DNA from: Comamonadaceae bacterium
GTDB taxonomy: Bacteria > Pseudomonadota > Gammaproteobacteria > Burkholderiales > Burkholderiaceae_C
Direction: 5' to 3'
DNA length: 64,000 nucleotides
Assembly (NCBI GenBank): GCA_947450675.1
Contig: CANFWI010000007.1
Coordinates: forward strand, 24,413 to 88,412
Below, piece by piece: positions 32,716 to 42,744 of this stretch; position 1 is the first letter of the stretch; the number at the start of each line of letters is the position of its first letter. A model generated the notes under the pieces. It worked only from the letters and a program-made list of their open reading frames with translations, did no database searches and was not told the origin of the DNA. Both the position numbers and the translations under genes were made by a program.

Positions 32716-34710
32716 ATGACCGGGCTCGAACTCACGCTTTTTTACCTGCTGGCAGCTGTGCTCGGCGTGGTGGCGTGTCGCTCGCTCAAACTACCGCCGA
32801 TGCTGGGCTACTTGACGGCAGGCGTGATCATCGGCCCCCACGCCTTCGGTTTGACGCAAGACGCGGCGGGGGTTCGGCATTTGGGTGAGTTTGGTGTGGT
32901 CTTCCTGATGTTCGTGATTGGGCTGGAGTTCAACCTGCCCAAACTACGCTCGATGCGCCGCCATGTGTTTGGTCTGGGTCTGTACCAAGTGGTGTTGACC
33001 ATGCTGCTGGTGATGGCGGCCTCTTTCCTGTTGTCATTGGCTGCACCTGTTGGGTGGCAACTCAATTGGCAGACCGCGCTGGCCTTGTCTGGGGCGGTGG
33101 CCATGAGCAGCACGGCGCTGGTCGTCAAGCTGTTGTCAGAACGGCTGGAGTTGGAGTCTGAGCACGGCCAGCGTGTGATGGGCATCTTGCTGTTCCAAGA
33201 CTTGGCGGTGGTGCCGCTGTTGGTGTTGATCCCGGCCCTGGGTTCACGCCCCGAACATCTTTTCGGCGCGCTGGGTCTGGCCTTGCTCAAAGCCTCGGTG
33301 CTGGTCGGTCTGCTGCTGATGGGTGGCCAGCGCGTCATGCGCTGGTGGCTGACGCTTGTCGCCAGGCGCAAAAGCGAAGAGTTGTTTGTTCTCAACCTGC
33401 TGCTGGTCACCTTGAGTCTGGCCTGGCTGACGGAACTGGCAGGCCTCAGCTTGGCGCTGGGTGCCTTCATTGCCGGCATGTTGATTTCGGAAACCGAATA
33501 CAAGCATCAGGTTGAAACCGATATACGGCCATTTCATGACGTCTTGCTGGGCCTGTTTTTCATCAGCATCGGCATGATGCTCGACTGGCATGAAGTGGTG
33601 GCCCATTGGCCGCTGGTTCTTTTTCTACTGGTGCTCCCTGTGCTGTTCAAACTGGCGCTGGTGGCGCTGTTGGCCAAAGCACTGGGCGCAACCAACGGGG
33701 TGGCGCTGCGCACCGGTTTGTACATCGCGCAGGCTGGTGAGTTCGGCTTTGTGTTGCTGACGCTGGCCCAAGACAACCGCCTGGTGCCAGCCAATTTACT
33801 CAACCCGATCCTCGCCGCGATGGTCTTGTCGATGTTAGCCACACCGTTCATCATCATGAGCAGCAACCGCATCGTCATGCGGCTGGTGAGCAGCGAATGG
33901 CTGCAACAGTCGCTGCAGATGACCCAGATTGCGCGGAAAGCCATCAACACCAGCCAGCACATCATCATTTGCGGTTACGGCCGATGCGGCCAAAACTTGG
34001 GGCGCATCCTTGACGCTGAAGGCATTCCCTACATCGCTCTTGATCTCGACCCAGACCGCGTCCGCAAGGCTGCGGCCGCCGGCAACTCGGTGGTTTTTGG
34101 CGATGCCGTCAGGCTGCCATCGCTGATGGCGGCAGGCTTGGTACGTGCCAGCGCTGTGGTCGTGACGTATCTGAACACCGCCAGCGCACTCAAGGTTTTG
34201 GCCAATGCACACGCGCACGCGCCGGCGGTTCCCGTGATCGTCCGCACGGTCGATGATGTTGACATTGAAAAACTGCGCGCTGCGGGCGCCACCGAAGTCG
34301 TGCCTGAAGCGATAGAAGGCAGCCTGATGTTGGCGAGTCACGCGCTGGCGCTGGTTGGCGTGCCCATGCGCCGGGTGATCCGCGTGGTGCAAGATCAGCG
34401 CGATGCCCGCTACAACTTGTTGCGCGGCTATTTTCATGGCGCCGATGATGACTCCGTCAACGAGCTGGAACAAGAGCGCTTATCAACCGTCATCTTGCCG
34501 CCGGCCATCAAAACGGTAGGCGCGACGCTCGGTGACATGGCGCTCGCGATGGTGGGCGTGAAAGTGGTGAGCCTGCGCCGCAGCAATGGCCAAACGCAGC
34601 CGGCTGTTGATGACACGCAGCTGAAAAGTGGTGATACGTTGGTCCTGTCTGGCACGCCAGCGGCGCTGGCGCTCGCTGAAGAAAAACTACTGCGAGGAAG
34701 AACCACATGA
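32716..34710 (+). CDS. CPA2 cation:proton antiporter with RCK domains (KefB/YbaL-like)
   Basis: A 664-residue membrane protein. About 12-13 hydrophobic segments (residues 1-390; LPPMLGYLTAGVIIGPHAFG, EFGVVFLMFVIGLEFNL, LLFQDLAVVPLLVLIPALG, LGAFIAGMLISETEYKHQV) are followed by a TrkA-N/RCK nucleotide-binding domain (IICGYGRCGQNLGRIL) and a TrkA-C domain (about 575-655). It should exchange K+ or Na+ for protons under nucleotide or metabolite control. Its position next to kdsD-kdsC-lptC is common in Betaproteobacteria. The last four bases overlap the next gene. Confidence 0.92.
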   Translation: MTGLELTLFYLLAAVLGVVACRSLKLPPMLGYLTAGVIIGPHAFGLTQDAAGVRHLGEFGVVFLMFVIGLEFNLPKLRSMRRHVFGLGLYQVVLTMLLVMAASFLLSLAAPVGWQLNWQTALALSGAVAMSSTALVVKLLSERLELESEHGQRVMGILLFQDLAVVPLLVLIPALGSRPEHLFGALGLALLKASVLVGLLLMGGQRVMRWWLTLVARRKSEELFVLNLLLVTLSLAWLTELAGLSLALGAFIAGMLISETEYKHQVETDIRPFHDVLLGLFFISIGMMLDWHEVVAHWPLVLFLLVLPVLFKLALVALLAKALGATNGVALRTGLYIAQAGEFGFVLLTLAQDNRLVPANLLNPILAAMVLSMLATPFIIMSSNRIVMRLVSSEWLQQSLQMTQIARKAINTSQHIIICGYGRCGQNLGRILDAEGIPYIALDLDPDRVRKAAAAGNSVVFGDAVRLPSLMAAGLVRASAVVVTYLNTASALKVLANAHAHAPAVPVIVRTVDDVDIEKLRAAGATEVVPEAIEGSLMLASHALALVGVPMRRVIRVVQDQRDARYNLLRGYFHGADDDSVNELEQERLSTVILPPAIKTVGATLGDMALAMVGVKVVSLRRSNGQTQPAVDDTQLKSGDTLVLSGTPAALALAEEKLLRGRTT

Positions 34711-35258
34711 AACGACGGACGACTCTGGCCCTGCTCGCCAGCGCCCCCTGGTCCATGACACTGGCTCATAGCGCGGCATCGATAGCAACTCTGCTGCGAT
34801 CCGGCGCCTGTGTGTTTTTGATGCGGCATGCCAAAACCGATCCCGGAATTGGCGATCCGCCGAACTTCCAATTGGGTGATTGCAGCACCCAGCGTAATTT
34901 GAGCGAAGGCGGCCGCGAACAATCACGGCGTCTGGGTCAATGGTTCAAAAGTCGCCAGCTGCAGCCGCGCGCGGTGCACTCTAGCGCTTGGTGCCGTAGC
35001 CGTGAAACGGCTGAACTGGCCTTCGGTCCTCACACGGTTTTACCGGCCCTCAACTCGACGTTCGACAATGAACGTCAGCCCGAGCCACTCACGCAAATTC
35101 TGCGGGCACTGCTCAAGGCGGTGCCCGCCGGCGAGTTCGACGTGTGGGTGACCCACCAAGTCAACATCACTGCACTCACTGGGGAATTCACGGCCATGGG
35201 TGAAGCTCTGATCGTCCATGCCAGCGGCACAGTTTTGGCGCGCGCCACCTTGGCATGA
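34707..35258 (+). CDS. histidine phosphatase superfamily protein (exported)
   Basis: A 183-residue protein with a likely signal peptide ([21 protein letters not shown]) and a histidine phosphatase domain. The RHG-type motif reads [10 protein letters not shown]; then comes [11 protein letters not shown] and the second His in [10 protein letters not shown]. Cysteines flank the active-site region. Expected to be a periplasmic phosphomonoesterase-like enzyme; similar proteins are often annotated as phosphoglycerate-mutase-like. It overlaps the antiporter gene by four bases, suggesting co-translation. Confidence 0.87.
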   Translation: MKRRTTLALLASAPWSMTLAHSAASIATLLRSGACVFLMRHAKTDPGIGDPPNFQLGDCSTQRNLSEGGREQSRRLGQWFKSRQLQPRAVHSSAWCRSRETAELAFGPHTVLPALNSTFDNERQPEPLTQILRALLKAVPAGEFDVWVTHQVNITALTGEFTAMGEALIVHASGTVLARATLA

Positions 35259-35277
35259 TGTTTTTTTTAGTCCGAGA

Positions 35278-35439
35278 ATGCGACCTGTGCCCAATTCAAA
35301 CCAAAGCCCAAACCCAAGTCAGCCCGACGGCCTCACGAAACAAAAAGTGAGCCAGCATTTGCGCAACCACATACGCACTGTGCCGGACTGGCCCGCACCC
35401 GGCGTGCTGATTGACGACTTGATTGCCTCCGGTCATTGA
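35278..35439 (+). pseudogene. apt: internally deleted adenine phosphoribosyltransferase remnant
   Basis: A 53-codon frame. Its middle, [16 protein letters not shown], is the N-terminal signature of Apt. It runs straight into [11 protein letters not shown], which matches the PRPP-binding motif VLLVDDLIATGG found near residue 120 of the normal enzyme. About 110-120 codons are therefore missing between two genuine Apt segments, and a stop follows the PRPP motif. The product cannot be an active Apt. An unusual Asn/Pro/Ser-rich N-terminal tail precedes it. A functional copy may exist elsewhere. Confidence 0.75.
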
Positions 35440-35477
35440 CGCCACCTTCATCCACGCACAGTTCTAGGAGCCAGTCC

Positions 35478-36443
35478 ATGTCACTTGAACGCCAACCCAT
35501 TTTTATGAACACCCAAAAATTAAGCGCCCAAGCCAGCGGCGTCTACGTCATTGCCCCAACGCCGTTTGCAGCAGATGGTCAACTTGACTTGCTGTCTATC
35601 GACCGGCTGGTTGACTTTTACGCGCAAGCCGGTGTCACCGGCACCACCGTGCTGGGCCAACTCGGTGAGGCCCCTAAGCTGGCGCAAGAAGAAGCACTGC
35701 AAGTCGCCAAGCGCTTTATCCAACGTTCAACAACGCCGACCATCGTCGGCGTGTCGGCACCGGGCTTCGCTGCCATGCGTGCCTTGGCACGTGAAGCGAT
35801 GGACGCTGGGGCGGCAGGTGTCATGATCGCGCCACCCAACACCTTGCGCACCGACGACCAAATCGTTGGCTATTACGAGCAAGCGGTTGCCGCGATTGGC
35901 GATGACGTGCCGTTTGTCATCCAGGACTATCCTTTGACGTTCAGCGTCGTCATGGCGCCTAGCGTGATCAAGCGCATCGTCAACAACCACGCCTCCTGCC
36001 TGATGCTCAAGCTCGAAGACTGGCCCGGTCTTGAAAAGATTTCGACCTTGCGCGCATGGCAAAACAAGGGTGAGATGCGTGAGATTTCTATCCTCTGCGG
36101 CAATGGTGGACTGTTTCTTGACTTTGAAGTTGAGCGCGGTGCCAACGGCGCCATGACGGGTTATTGCTTCCCCGACATGCTGGTCGATGTGGTTCAACTG
36201 TCGGCCGCCGGTCAACGAGAAAAAGCCCATGATTTGTTTGACGCGCACTTGCCGTTGATGCGTTATGAGCAGCAGCCCGGGGTCGGCTTGGCTGTGCGCA
36301 AATACATCTTGATGCGCCGCGGCTTGCTGTCATCTGACGCGCAGCGCAAACCTGCCGCAGCCATGTCGGCCATCGCAACAACCGAAGTCGAGTATTTGCT
36401 CGCACGGCTGGCTCGGCATGACCCGCGCGCACATCTGTCTTGA
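35478..36443 (+). CDS. dihydrodipicolinate synthase family (DapA-like) lyase
   Basis: A 321-residue class I aldolase-type TIM barrel. It has TVLGQLGEAPKL in place of the DapA GTTGE loop, the conserved Tyr in VIQDYPLTFS and the Schiff-base Lys in LMLKLEDWPG. The changed substrate loop argues against true DapA and for a 4-hydroxy-2-oxo-acid or similar aldolase. The start at 35478 is supported by AGGAG at 35466-35470; longer forms overlap the apt remnant. Confidence 0.9.
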   Translation: MSLERQPIFMNTQKLSAQASGVYVIAPTPFAADGQLDLLSIDRLVDFYAQAGVTGTTVLGQLGEAPKLAQEEALQVAKRFIQRSTTPTIVGVSAPGFAAMRALAREAMDAGAAGVMIAPPNTLRTDDQIVGYYEQAVAAIGDDVPFVIQDYPLTFSVVMAPSVIKRIVNNHASCLMLKLEDWPGLEKISTLRAWQNKGEMREISILCGNGGLFLDFEVERGANGAMTGYCFPDMLVDVVQLSAAGQREKAHDLFDAHLPLMRYEQQPGVGLAVRKYILMRRGLLSSDAQRKPAAAMSAIATTEVEYLLARLARHDPRAHLS

Positions 36444-36474
36444 AACTTTGGCCAGAAAACCGATGCTAGGCCGG

Positions 36475-37935
36475 TTACTTGCCAATACAGAATTTGGAAA
36501 AAATTTCGCCCAATAAGTCGTCTGGTGTGAACTCGCCGGTGATTTGACTCAGTGCGCGTTGGGCTTGCCGCAAGTCTTCTGCCAACAAGTCAAGCGCAGG
36601 TTGTCTGGCGGACAACTGTTCGTTGGCGCGGGTCAATTGACTGGCCACTTCGTGCAAAGCTTGAACATGCCTTTCACGCGCCATGAACACGCCTTCGGGT
36701 GCAGATTGCCAGCCAACGACCTGCAACAACTGCTCGCGCAAAGCCTGCAGACCCTCACCGGTCTTGGCAGAAATCACCACCGCAGCGCCGTCACTGGCGG
36801 TCGATTTAATCGCACCGTCAAAAGAAACAGAATCCGATTTATTCCAGACATCGATGACCGGCGTTGCCTTGGGCAGCTTGTCCACCAAGGCTTGTTGGAT
36901 CAAGGCGTCACCGGCTCGGTAGGCCTCTGCAACTGCTGGTTCTGAAGGCGTACTTTGCCTTGTCAGATCGTGCAGAAACAAGACGGCGTCAGCGCTTTCA
37001 ATTTCGCCCCAAGCGCGTGCAATGCCAATTTTCTCGACCTCGTCAACGCCAGGCAAATGACTGTCGCGCAAGCCCGCGGTGTCAACCACGTGCAAGGGCA
37101 CGCCGTCAATTTGAATGAGTTGCGAAACTTTGTCGCGCGTGGTCCCTGCGATCGGTGTGACGATGGCCAACTCAGCGCCCGCCAAGGCGTTGAGCAAGGA
37201 ACTTTTGCCGGCGTTGGGCTGGCCGGCGATCACCACTTTGATGCCTTCACGCAAGATAGCACCCTGCGTCGCCCGCTGCATGACACTCGCCAACGTGGAC
37301 TGCAAGCGCTGCAACTGACCGCTGGCGTCGGCCTGCTTTAAAAAGTCGATGTCTTCTTCCGGAAAATCCAGCGTGGCTTCGACCAACATGCGCAAATGCA
37401 CCAGTTTGTCGAGCAACGCCTGGACCTCGTTGGAGAATTCGCCCGACAGCGAACGAGCCGCTGAGCGGGCCGCCGTTTCGGTACTGGCGTCAATCAAATC
37501 GGCAATCGCTTCGGCTTGCGCCAAATCAATCTTGTCGTTCAGAAAAGCGCGCTCCGAGAACTCGCCCGGCTGGGCGACGCGCAAACCGGGCAAACATTGC
37601 TGCTTGCTTGCGTCATCGGTTTCAGCGGCGGCTTCGAGGCACCGCGCTAGCAGCAATTGCAGAACGACCGGGCCACCGTGCGCTTGCAGCTCAAGCACAT
37701 CTTCCCCGGTGAACGAATGCGGTGCAGGGAAATAAAGCGCCAGCCCTTGATCGATCACTTGGCCTTGCGCGTCTTGAAATGGCAAGTAGCTGGCTTGCCT
37801 TGGCAGCAAGCTCCGGCCAAACAGCGTTTGAATGATCGGACCCAGTGCTTTGCCTGAGATTCGAATGATCCCGACCGCACCCCGTCCAGGCGCCGTGGCG
37901 ATCGCAACGATAGGGTCTTGGTGTCGGGCAAGCAT
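36475..37935 (-). CDS. mnmE: tRNA uridine-5-carboxymethylaminomethyl modification GTPase
   Basis: A 486-residue MnmE (TrmE) protein: N-terminal tetrahydrofolate-binding domain ([20 protein letters not shown]), helical domain, and a G domain with Walker [16 protein letters not shown], switch [15 protein letters not shown] and NKSD-type WNKSDSV. The C-terminus is the catalytic FCIGK. With MnmG it makes cmnm5U at wobble position 34 of several tRNAs. It is the last gene of the rpmH-rnpA-yidD-yidC-mnmE array, separated from yidC by a hairpin terminator. Confidence 0.97.
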   Translation of the reverse strand: MLARHQDPIVAIATAPGRGAVGIIRISGKALGPIIQTLFGRSLLPRQASYLPFQDAQGQVIDQGLALYFPAPHSFTGEDVLELQAHGGPVVLQLLLARCLEAAAETDDASKQQCLPGLRVAQPGEFSERAFLNDKIDLAQAEAIADLIDASTETAARSAARSLSGEFSNEVQALLDKLVHLRMLVEATLDFPEEDIDFLKQADASGQLQRLQSTLASVMQRATQGAILREGIKVVIAGQPNAGKSSLLNALAGAELAIVTPIAGTTRDKVSQLIQIDGVPLHVVDTAGLRDSHLPGVDEVEKIGIARAWGEIESADAVLFLHDLTRQSTPSEPAVAEAYRAGDALIQQALVDKLPKATPVIDVWNKSDSVSFDGAIKSTASDGAAVVISAKTGEGLQALREQLLQVVGWQSAPEGVFMARERHVQALHEVASQLTRANEQLSARQPALDLLAEDLRQAQRALSQITGEFTPDDLLGEIFSKFCIGK

Positions 37936-37949
37936 GGTCTGTCTTATTG

Positions 37950-37976
37950 AAAAAGGCCGCTAGAAGCGGCCTTTTT
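37950..37976. terminator. intrinsic terminator between yidC and mnmE
   Basis: GGCCGCT (37955-37961) and AGCGGCC (37965-37971) form a 7-bp stem with A-runs before and T-runs after (37950-37954 and 37972-37976). On minus it follows yidC and precedes mnmE by about 15 bases, so mnmE may rely on read-through or its own promoter. Confidence 0.85.
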
Positions 37977-37977
37977 G

Positions 37978-39693
37978 TTATTTGAACTTCGGCAAATTGA
38001 ACTGCGGTGGCACGCCCATTCGGGTGTTGATCACCCACTGCTGCGTGATCGACAAAATGTTGTTCGTGATCCAGTACATCACCAAGCCGGCCGGGAAGAA
38101 GAAGAACATCACGCTGAAAATCAGCGGCATGAACCACATCAGCTTGGCCTGCATTGGATCCGGTGGTGTTGGGTTCAAAGCGGTTTGTAGCATCGTCGTC
38201 AACGTCATCACCACTGGCAAGATGAAATAGGGATCCGGCGATGACAGGTCATGGATCCAGAGAATCCACGGCGCATTACGCATCTCAACGCTCGACAACA
38301 ACACCCAGTAAAGCGCAATGAAAACCGGGATCTGAACCATGATCGGGAAGCAACCGCCCATCGGGTTGACTTTCTCTTCCTTGTAAATCTTCATCATGGC
38401 CTGCTGCATTTCTTGCGGCTTGTCCTTGAGACGCTCACGCATCTCCATGATCTTCGGATTGACGGACTTCATTTTGGCCATGCTGGCGTAAGCCTTGGCA
38501 TTGAGCCAGTAGAAAGCTATTTTCAGCAACAACACCAAAGCCACGATCGACCAACCCCAGTTTTGGATGAACTCGTGCAGGCTGTACAGCAACCAATACA
38601 ATGGCTTGGCCAGAATCGTCAACCAACCATAGTCTTTGACCAGTTCAAGACCTGGTGCCAGCGCTTCAAGTGTTTTTTCTTCTTGAGGTCCAACAAAGAA
38701 TTTGCTGTCGATGGTTTTGCTGGCGCCTGGCGCAATGCTTTCGAGCGGCGTGATCATGCCTGCTGCGTAAAGATTGGTGTCCACCTTGCGCAAGAACAGA
38801 TCCCGCTGCAGGCCATCCGGCAGGATCCAGGCTGAGGCAAAGTAGTGCTGAACCATGGCGACATAACCATTGCTGGCTTTTTTCTCAACATCGACTTTGT
38901 CTTTTTCGATGTCTTTGAATTCAACCTTTTGGTATTTCTTGGCCTCGGTGTAAATCGCCGGGCCGGTGAAGGTTGAATAGAACGACGACTCACCTGGCGG
39001 CTTGTTGCCATCACGCACCAATTGGAGGTAGAGCTGCGGTGTCACCGCTTCGGTACCCGTGTTGATGATCTCGTGGCGCACGGCCAAATCGTAGGCGCCG
39101 CGCTTCACGGTGTATGTTTTTACGAGTTTGACGCCGCCAACGCTGGGAGACTCAAATTTGACTTCAAACTGATCTTGGCCGTCTCGCAGCGCACGATCGC
39201 CTGGCACTGCCGTCATGACTGTTTTGTGCGTTGGCAATTGGCTACCGGTGGTGCCAATCAAGCCGGACTGGGCAACATAGACCCGTGCATTGCTTTCTTC
39301 GAGCAGTACAAAGCCGCTGCTTTTATCCGTCATGTCGGCGTATTTGGTAAACACCGATCGCACCAAGGTGCCGCCTTCTGTGTCAAACGTCAATGTCAAC
39401 ACATCGTTGCTGACCACCAGTTGTTCTTTTTTGGCAGTAACAGCAGCCGACACGTTTGCAGGTATCGGTGACACGCCAGGCACTGAAGACGCTGTCGCAA
39501 CAGGCGCAGGTATTGCAGTGCTCGGTGCTGACCCCATGGCGGCAGGTGCTGTCGCGGTCACTTTGGCGTTTTGAGTCGCCGACGATGGGAAGAAGGTTGG
39601 CTTTTGGCCGTTATGGACTTGCCATTGGTCCCACAACAAGACCATGGAAAAACCAAAAATCACCCACAAAATGGTGCGCCGGATGTCGTTCAT
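37978..39693 (-). CDS. yidC: membrane protein insertase YidC
   Basis: A 571-residue Gram-negative type YidC. N-terminal anchor (RRTILWVIFGFSMVLLWDQW), a large periplasmic domain (about 60-350) and the conserved five-helix insertase core: LYWLLYSLHEFIQNWGWSIV, MAKMKSVNPKIMEMRERLK, GGCFPIMVQIPVFIALYWVL and the C-terminal helices near FFFPAGLVMYWITNN. It inserts and folds inner-membrane proteins with or without SecYEG. The start overlaps the yidD stop by four bases. Confidence 0.97.
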   Translation of the reverse strand: MNDIRRTILWVIFGFSMVLLWDQWQVHNGQKPTFFPSSATQNAKVTATAPAAMGSAPSTAIPAPVATASSVPGVSPIPANVSAAVTAKKEQLVVSNDVLTLTFDTEGGTLVRSVFTKYADMTDKSSGFVLLEESNARVYVAQSGLIGTTGSQLPTHKTVMTAVPGDRALRDGQDQFEVKFESPSVGGVKLVKTYTVKRGAYDLAVRHEIINTGTEAVTPQLYLQLVRDGNKPPGESSFYSTFTGPAIYTEAKKYQKVEFKDIEKDKVDVEKKASNGYVAMVQHYFASAWILPDGLQRDLFLRKVDTNLYAAGMITPLESIAPGASKTIDSKFFVGPQEEKTLEALAPGLELVKDYGWLTILAKPLYWLLYSLHEFIQNWGWSIVALVLLLKIAFYWLNAKAYASMAKMKSVNPKIMEMRERLKDKPQEMQQAMMKIYKEEKVNPMGGCFPIMVQIPVFIALYWVLLSSVEMRNAPWILWIHDLSSPDPYFILPVVMTLTTMLQTALNPTPPDPMQAKLMWFMPLIFSVMFFFFPAGLVMYWITNNILSITQQWVINTRMGVPPQFNLPKFK

Positions 39694-40073
39694 GACGGTT
39701 TCTTTTCAGAAGAGGAAGCGGCCACAGGTGTGACCAGACGAGAAAAAAGGCGTCGCTTGCAGTTGTCTTTGTCGGCAGTATTGCCAACCGAAAACCAGGA
39801 CGAAGGAAAGAAACTGAATTGGGATGTGACGGGATCAAGCCCGCCATCACACCATGGATGACAGCGCACCAACCGACCCAGCGTGAGGTAAGTCCCCACT
39901 GCCGCGCCATGCTGCTGCAAGGCTTGCAAGGCGTAAGCTGAACAAGTGGGTTCAAAACGGCAGCCCGAACCCAGTGACGGACTAAGCAAAAGTCGGTAAG
40001 CTTTGACCAAGGTGATGAGCAGCACCTGCGGCGCGCGCGCGATGAAGCGCAAATGTTTCATGGCGCGGGTCAT
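39690..40073 (-). CDS. yidD: membrane protein insertion efficiency factor YidD
   Basis: A 127-residue protein; the first 85 residues are YidD: LLITLVKAYRLLLSPSLGSG, CRFEPTCSAYALQALQ and RLVRCHPWCDGGLDPV, with the conserved cysteines. Usual YidD length is 70-90, so the 40-residue basic C-terminal tail is an extension of unknown use. It overlaps rnpA upstream and yidC downstream by four bases each (ATGA), coupling RNase P protein, YidD and YidC translation. Confidence 0.93.
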   Translation of the reverse strand: MTRAMKHLRFIARAPQVLLITLVKAYRLLLSPSLGSGCRFEPTCSAYALQALQQHGAAVGTYLTLGRLVRCHPWCDGGLDPVTSQFSFFPSSWFSVGNTADKDNCKRRLFSRLVTPVAASSSEKKPS

Positions 40074-40513
40074 GAATGACGGGCACCTTCTAACATCAGC
40101 GCCAGTAATTCCGTGCGCACAGCTTGCTTCAATTGGTCTGAGCTGGCGCTCAAATACACCTTGCGCGAAAAATCACGTCGCAGCCTAACCACAAATGCGG
40201 CTTGCCGTTGTTGCGGTGAAAAATCGGCGCTCACTGTGTAGATCTGCCTTTTGATGGCGTTACGAGTCACTGCGCGCTTGGCCCAACGTTTGGGCACCAT
40301 TGCGCCCATCCAGAGGTCAAGAACTGGAAAAAGCGGCTGAGACTTTGGCACAGCTGGCGCTGTTTTCACCTCAGGCCCAGACGCACCCACCCGTGCAACA
40401 AGATTGTCACGAAGAGGAAGTCCAGACCGATGCAAAGCAAAGTGCTCACTTCTAGCCACTGTCGCACCAGCCAATACCGCCTGGAACTGGGCTCGCGTTT
40501 TAAGCCGCTGCAA
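40070..40513 (-). CDS. rnpA: ribonuclease P protein component
   Basis: A 147-residue RnpA that assists the catalytic RNA in tRNA 5'-end processing. It has MQRLKTRAQFQAVLAG near the start and the RNA-binding RNR-type segment PKRWAKRAVTRNAIKRQIY. A proline-rich insertion (about residues 44-65, PEVKTAPAVPKSQPLFPV) lengthens the usual 110-120 residues. It lies 44 bases after rpmH in the conserved rpmH-rnpA arrangement. Confidence 0.95.
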   Translation of the reverse strand: MQRLKTRAQFQAVLAGATVARSEHFALHRSGLPLRDNLVARVGASGPEVKTAPAVPKSQPLFPVLDLWMGAMVPKRWAKRAVTRNAIKRQIYTVSADFSPQQRQAAFVVRLRRDFSRKVYLSASSDQLKQAVRTELLALMLEGARHS

Positions 40514-40557
40514 TGTCTTCGCCTGATGGCACCAAGACCTGCCTGCGAGCCAGAGGC

Positions 40558-40692
40558 TTAGACAGCCAGGCGTTTACGGCCTTTGGCGCGGCGAGCCGCG
40601 ATCACAGCGCGGCCGCCGCGTGTTTTCATACGGGTGAGAAAACCGTGCGTGCGTGCGCGCTTAACTTTAGATGGCTGGTACGTGCGTTTCAT
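40558..40692 (-). CDS. rpmH: 50S ribosomal protein L34
   Basis: A 44-residue protein, [18 protein letters not shown] at the start and [10 protein letters not shown] at the end, highly basic and identical in layout to bacterial L34. It reads from ATG at 40692 to TAA at 40558. It begins the minus-strand rpmH-rnpA-yidD-yidC-mnmE array directly opposite dnaA, the classic origin-region order. Confidence 0.98.
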   Translation of the reverse strand: MKRTYQPSKVKRARTHGFLTRMKTRGGRAVIAARRAKGRKRLAV

Positions 40693-41086
40693 GATCAATC
40701 CTACTGGCTAGAAATCTTCCCTTGCATGATTCTTGTGAGCTTGGTGGCAGCACGGTACTGCCAGCGTTACAAGGTCCGCCGGGCTTGCACGCCTGCGCGT
40801 GTAAACCCCCTGTGAATCAGGGAAACCGATGATTATGACAAATTTATCCATTGCTGGCAACCGCTTAGAGACCAGTCTTTGGGTAAAGACTGAAGCAAAT
40901 GCGATCAGCGCAGAACATTTAAATGATAAATCCCGGTCTCTCCAGAGGGCAAAACCGCATCAATTGGCTTGTGGATAACTGCCCTGCCGGACTACAATAG
41001 CGGGTGTTGAAAAAAGACAATATCCACAAGTTGCAGGGCCTTTTGATCCATCCTCATTTTCCGGCTAAACCGCGCCGTTGCCACTC
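40693..41086. other. candidate replication origin region, rpmH / dnaA
   Basis: A 394-bp gap holding a perfect DnaA box TGTGGATAA at 40970-40978 (minus sense) and a one-mismatch box ATATCCACA at 41020-41028. AT-rich stretches lie around 40915-40932 (CATTTAAATGATAAATC). A perfect 8-bp hairpin CAGTCTTT/AAAGACTG lies at 40873-40892, enclosed by the distant inverted pair AGAGACC (40867) and GGTCTCT (40941). It also carries the divergent rpmH and dnaA promoters. Few boxes are visible, so the assignment is tentative. Confidence 0.6.
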
Positions 41087-42481
41087 ATGAATGAGGCTGT
41101 CCGTTTCGCCCGGGGCCAAGATTTGTGGCAAAGCTGCGTTGACCACTTGGCTCAAGAACTCCCCGAGCAACAGTTCAACACGTGGATCAAGCCCTTGGTG
41201 GCGGATGTCGCTGACGACCTGCAAAAAGTCACTATTCAAGTCGGCAACCGATTCAAGCTAGATTGGGTCCGAGCGCAATATGCAGCCAAAATTGTGGCCT
41301 TGCTCGAAAGCCTGTCGGGTCAGTCCATGGCGTTGGAGCTTGCGCTCGCACCCCGCGAAAATCCTGCGAAGTCGACGGCAATCCCTCAAAATTTCAAAGT
41401 CATGGGCGCGGCTGAACCTGTCGGTTTGGTAAGCGCAGAAGATTCAACCATCGTTCCTTTTAAGAGTCGCCTGAACACGGCTTTGACTTTTGACACCTTG
41501 ATTGAAGGCACGGCGAACCGGATGGGCCGTGCTGCGGCCATGCATGTCGCCAGCAGTCTGGGCCAGCTTTACAACCCCTTGTTCATTTATGGTGGTGTCG
41601 GCCTTGGCAAGACCCACTTGGTTCATGCCATCGGCAACAAGTTGCTGGCAGACAACCCTGCGGCCAAAATTCTCTACATCCACGCCGAGCAGTTTGTCTC
41701 TGACGTCGTCAAAGCCTACCAGCGCAAAACCTTTGATGAATTCAAAGAGCGTTATCACTCGCTGGATTTACTGCTGATTGATGACGTTCAGTTTTTTGCT
41801 AACAAAGACCGCACACAAGAAGAGTTCTTCAACGCCTTTGAAGCTTTGTTAACTAAAAAATCTCACATTGTGATGACCAGCGACACCTACCCCAAGGGTC
41901 TGACTGACATCCATGAGCGCCTCGTTTCACGGTTTGATTCAGGTCTCACGGTGGCCATCGAGCCGCCTGAGTTGGAAATGCGCGTTGCCATCTTGATTCG
42001 CAAGGCCGAAGCCGAAGGCACGGTCATGCCAGAAGAAGTTGCCTTCTTTGTGGCTAAAAATGTGCGCTCCAACGTCCGGGAACTTGAAGGCGCCTTGCGC
42101 AAGATCTTGGCCTACTCGCGGTTTAACCAGAAGGAAATATCCATCCAACTGGCCCGCGAAGCCCTGCGCGACTTGCTTTCGATCCAAAACCGGCAAATTT
42201 CTGTTGAAAATATCCAGAAAACCGTCGCCGACTATTACAAAATAAAAGTCGCTGACATGTATTCCAAAAAACGACCTGCCAGCATCGCCAGACCGCGGCA
42301 AATTGCCATGTATTTAGCAAAAGAGCTGACCCAAAAAAGCTTGCCTGAGATTGGTGAACTGTTTGGGGGCCGGGATCACACCACGGTGTTGCATGCAGTA
42401 CGAAAAATGTCAGCTGAACGCCAATTGATGACCGAACTCAACCAACAATTGCATGTTTTAGAGCAAACGCTCAAGGGCTGA
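41087..42481 (+). CDS. dnaA: chromosomal replication initiator protein DnaA
   Basis: A 464-residue AAA+ initiator. Domain I ([19 protein letters not shown]), a short linker, the ATPase with Walker [16 protein letters not shown] and Walker [11 protein letters not shown], and the DNA-binding domain IV with the signature [14 protein letters not shown] near the C-terminus. It binds DnaA boxes and opens the origin. ATG at 41087 is chosen; an upstream TTG at 41078 would add three residues. Confidence 0.98.
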   Translation: MNEAVRFARGQDLWQSCVDHLAQELPEQQFNTWIKPLVADVADDLQKVTIQVGNRFKLDWVRAQYAAKIVALLESLSGQSMALELALAPRENPAKSTAIPQNFKVMGAAEPVGLVSAEDSTIVPFKSRLNTALTFDTLIEGTANRMGRAAAMHVASSLGQLYNPLFIYGGVGLGKTHLVHAIGNKLLADNPAAKILYIHAEQFVSDVVKAYQRKTFDEFKERYHSLDLLLIDDVQFFANKDRTQEEFFNAFEALLTKKSHIVMTSDTYPKGLTDIHERLVSRFDSGLTVAIEPPELEMRVAILIRKAEAEGTVMPEEVAFFVAKNVRSNVRELEGALRKILAYSRFNQKEISIQLAREALRDLLSIQNRQISVENIQKTVADYYKIKVADMYSKKRPASIARPRQIAMYLAKELTQKSLPEIGELFGGRDHTTVLHAVRKMSAERQLMTELNQQLHVLEQTLKG

Positions 42482-42744
42482 CCAGACACTTCAACCGCAC
42501 CTCGGCCTTCCATGAAAAGCTGGGGATAATTTTTTAACAACTCATGAGTTATCCACAGAGAAATCACTTTCGGTCAAGTTGTTCATGTTTAAGAGCGGAC
42601 TCACCAGGGTCCTGAGCACACACTTAAACAGTCTGCAAGTGGTTGATAAAAAAGGGGAAAATGGCGATGTACACAGAAAGTCGCTGCCCTTACTACTACT
42701 ACTAATTTGAATTAAAGAATTCTGAAGATAAGAAAGCACAAGTC
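42482..42744. other. dnaA-dnaN intergenic region with DnaA boxes
   Basis: A 263-bp gap with a perfect DnaA box TTATCCACA at 42549-42557 and a one-mismatch box TGGGGATAA at 42521-42529, separated by an AT-rich tract (ATTTTTTAACAACT). A second AT-rich patch with TTGATAAAAAA lies near 42640. It may be part of a split origin or only an autoregulatory site for dnaN. Confidence 0.5.
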
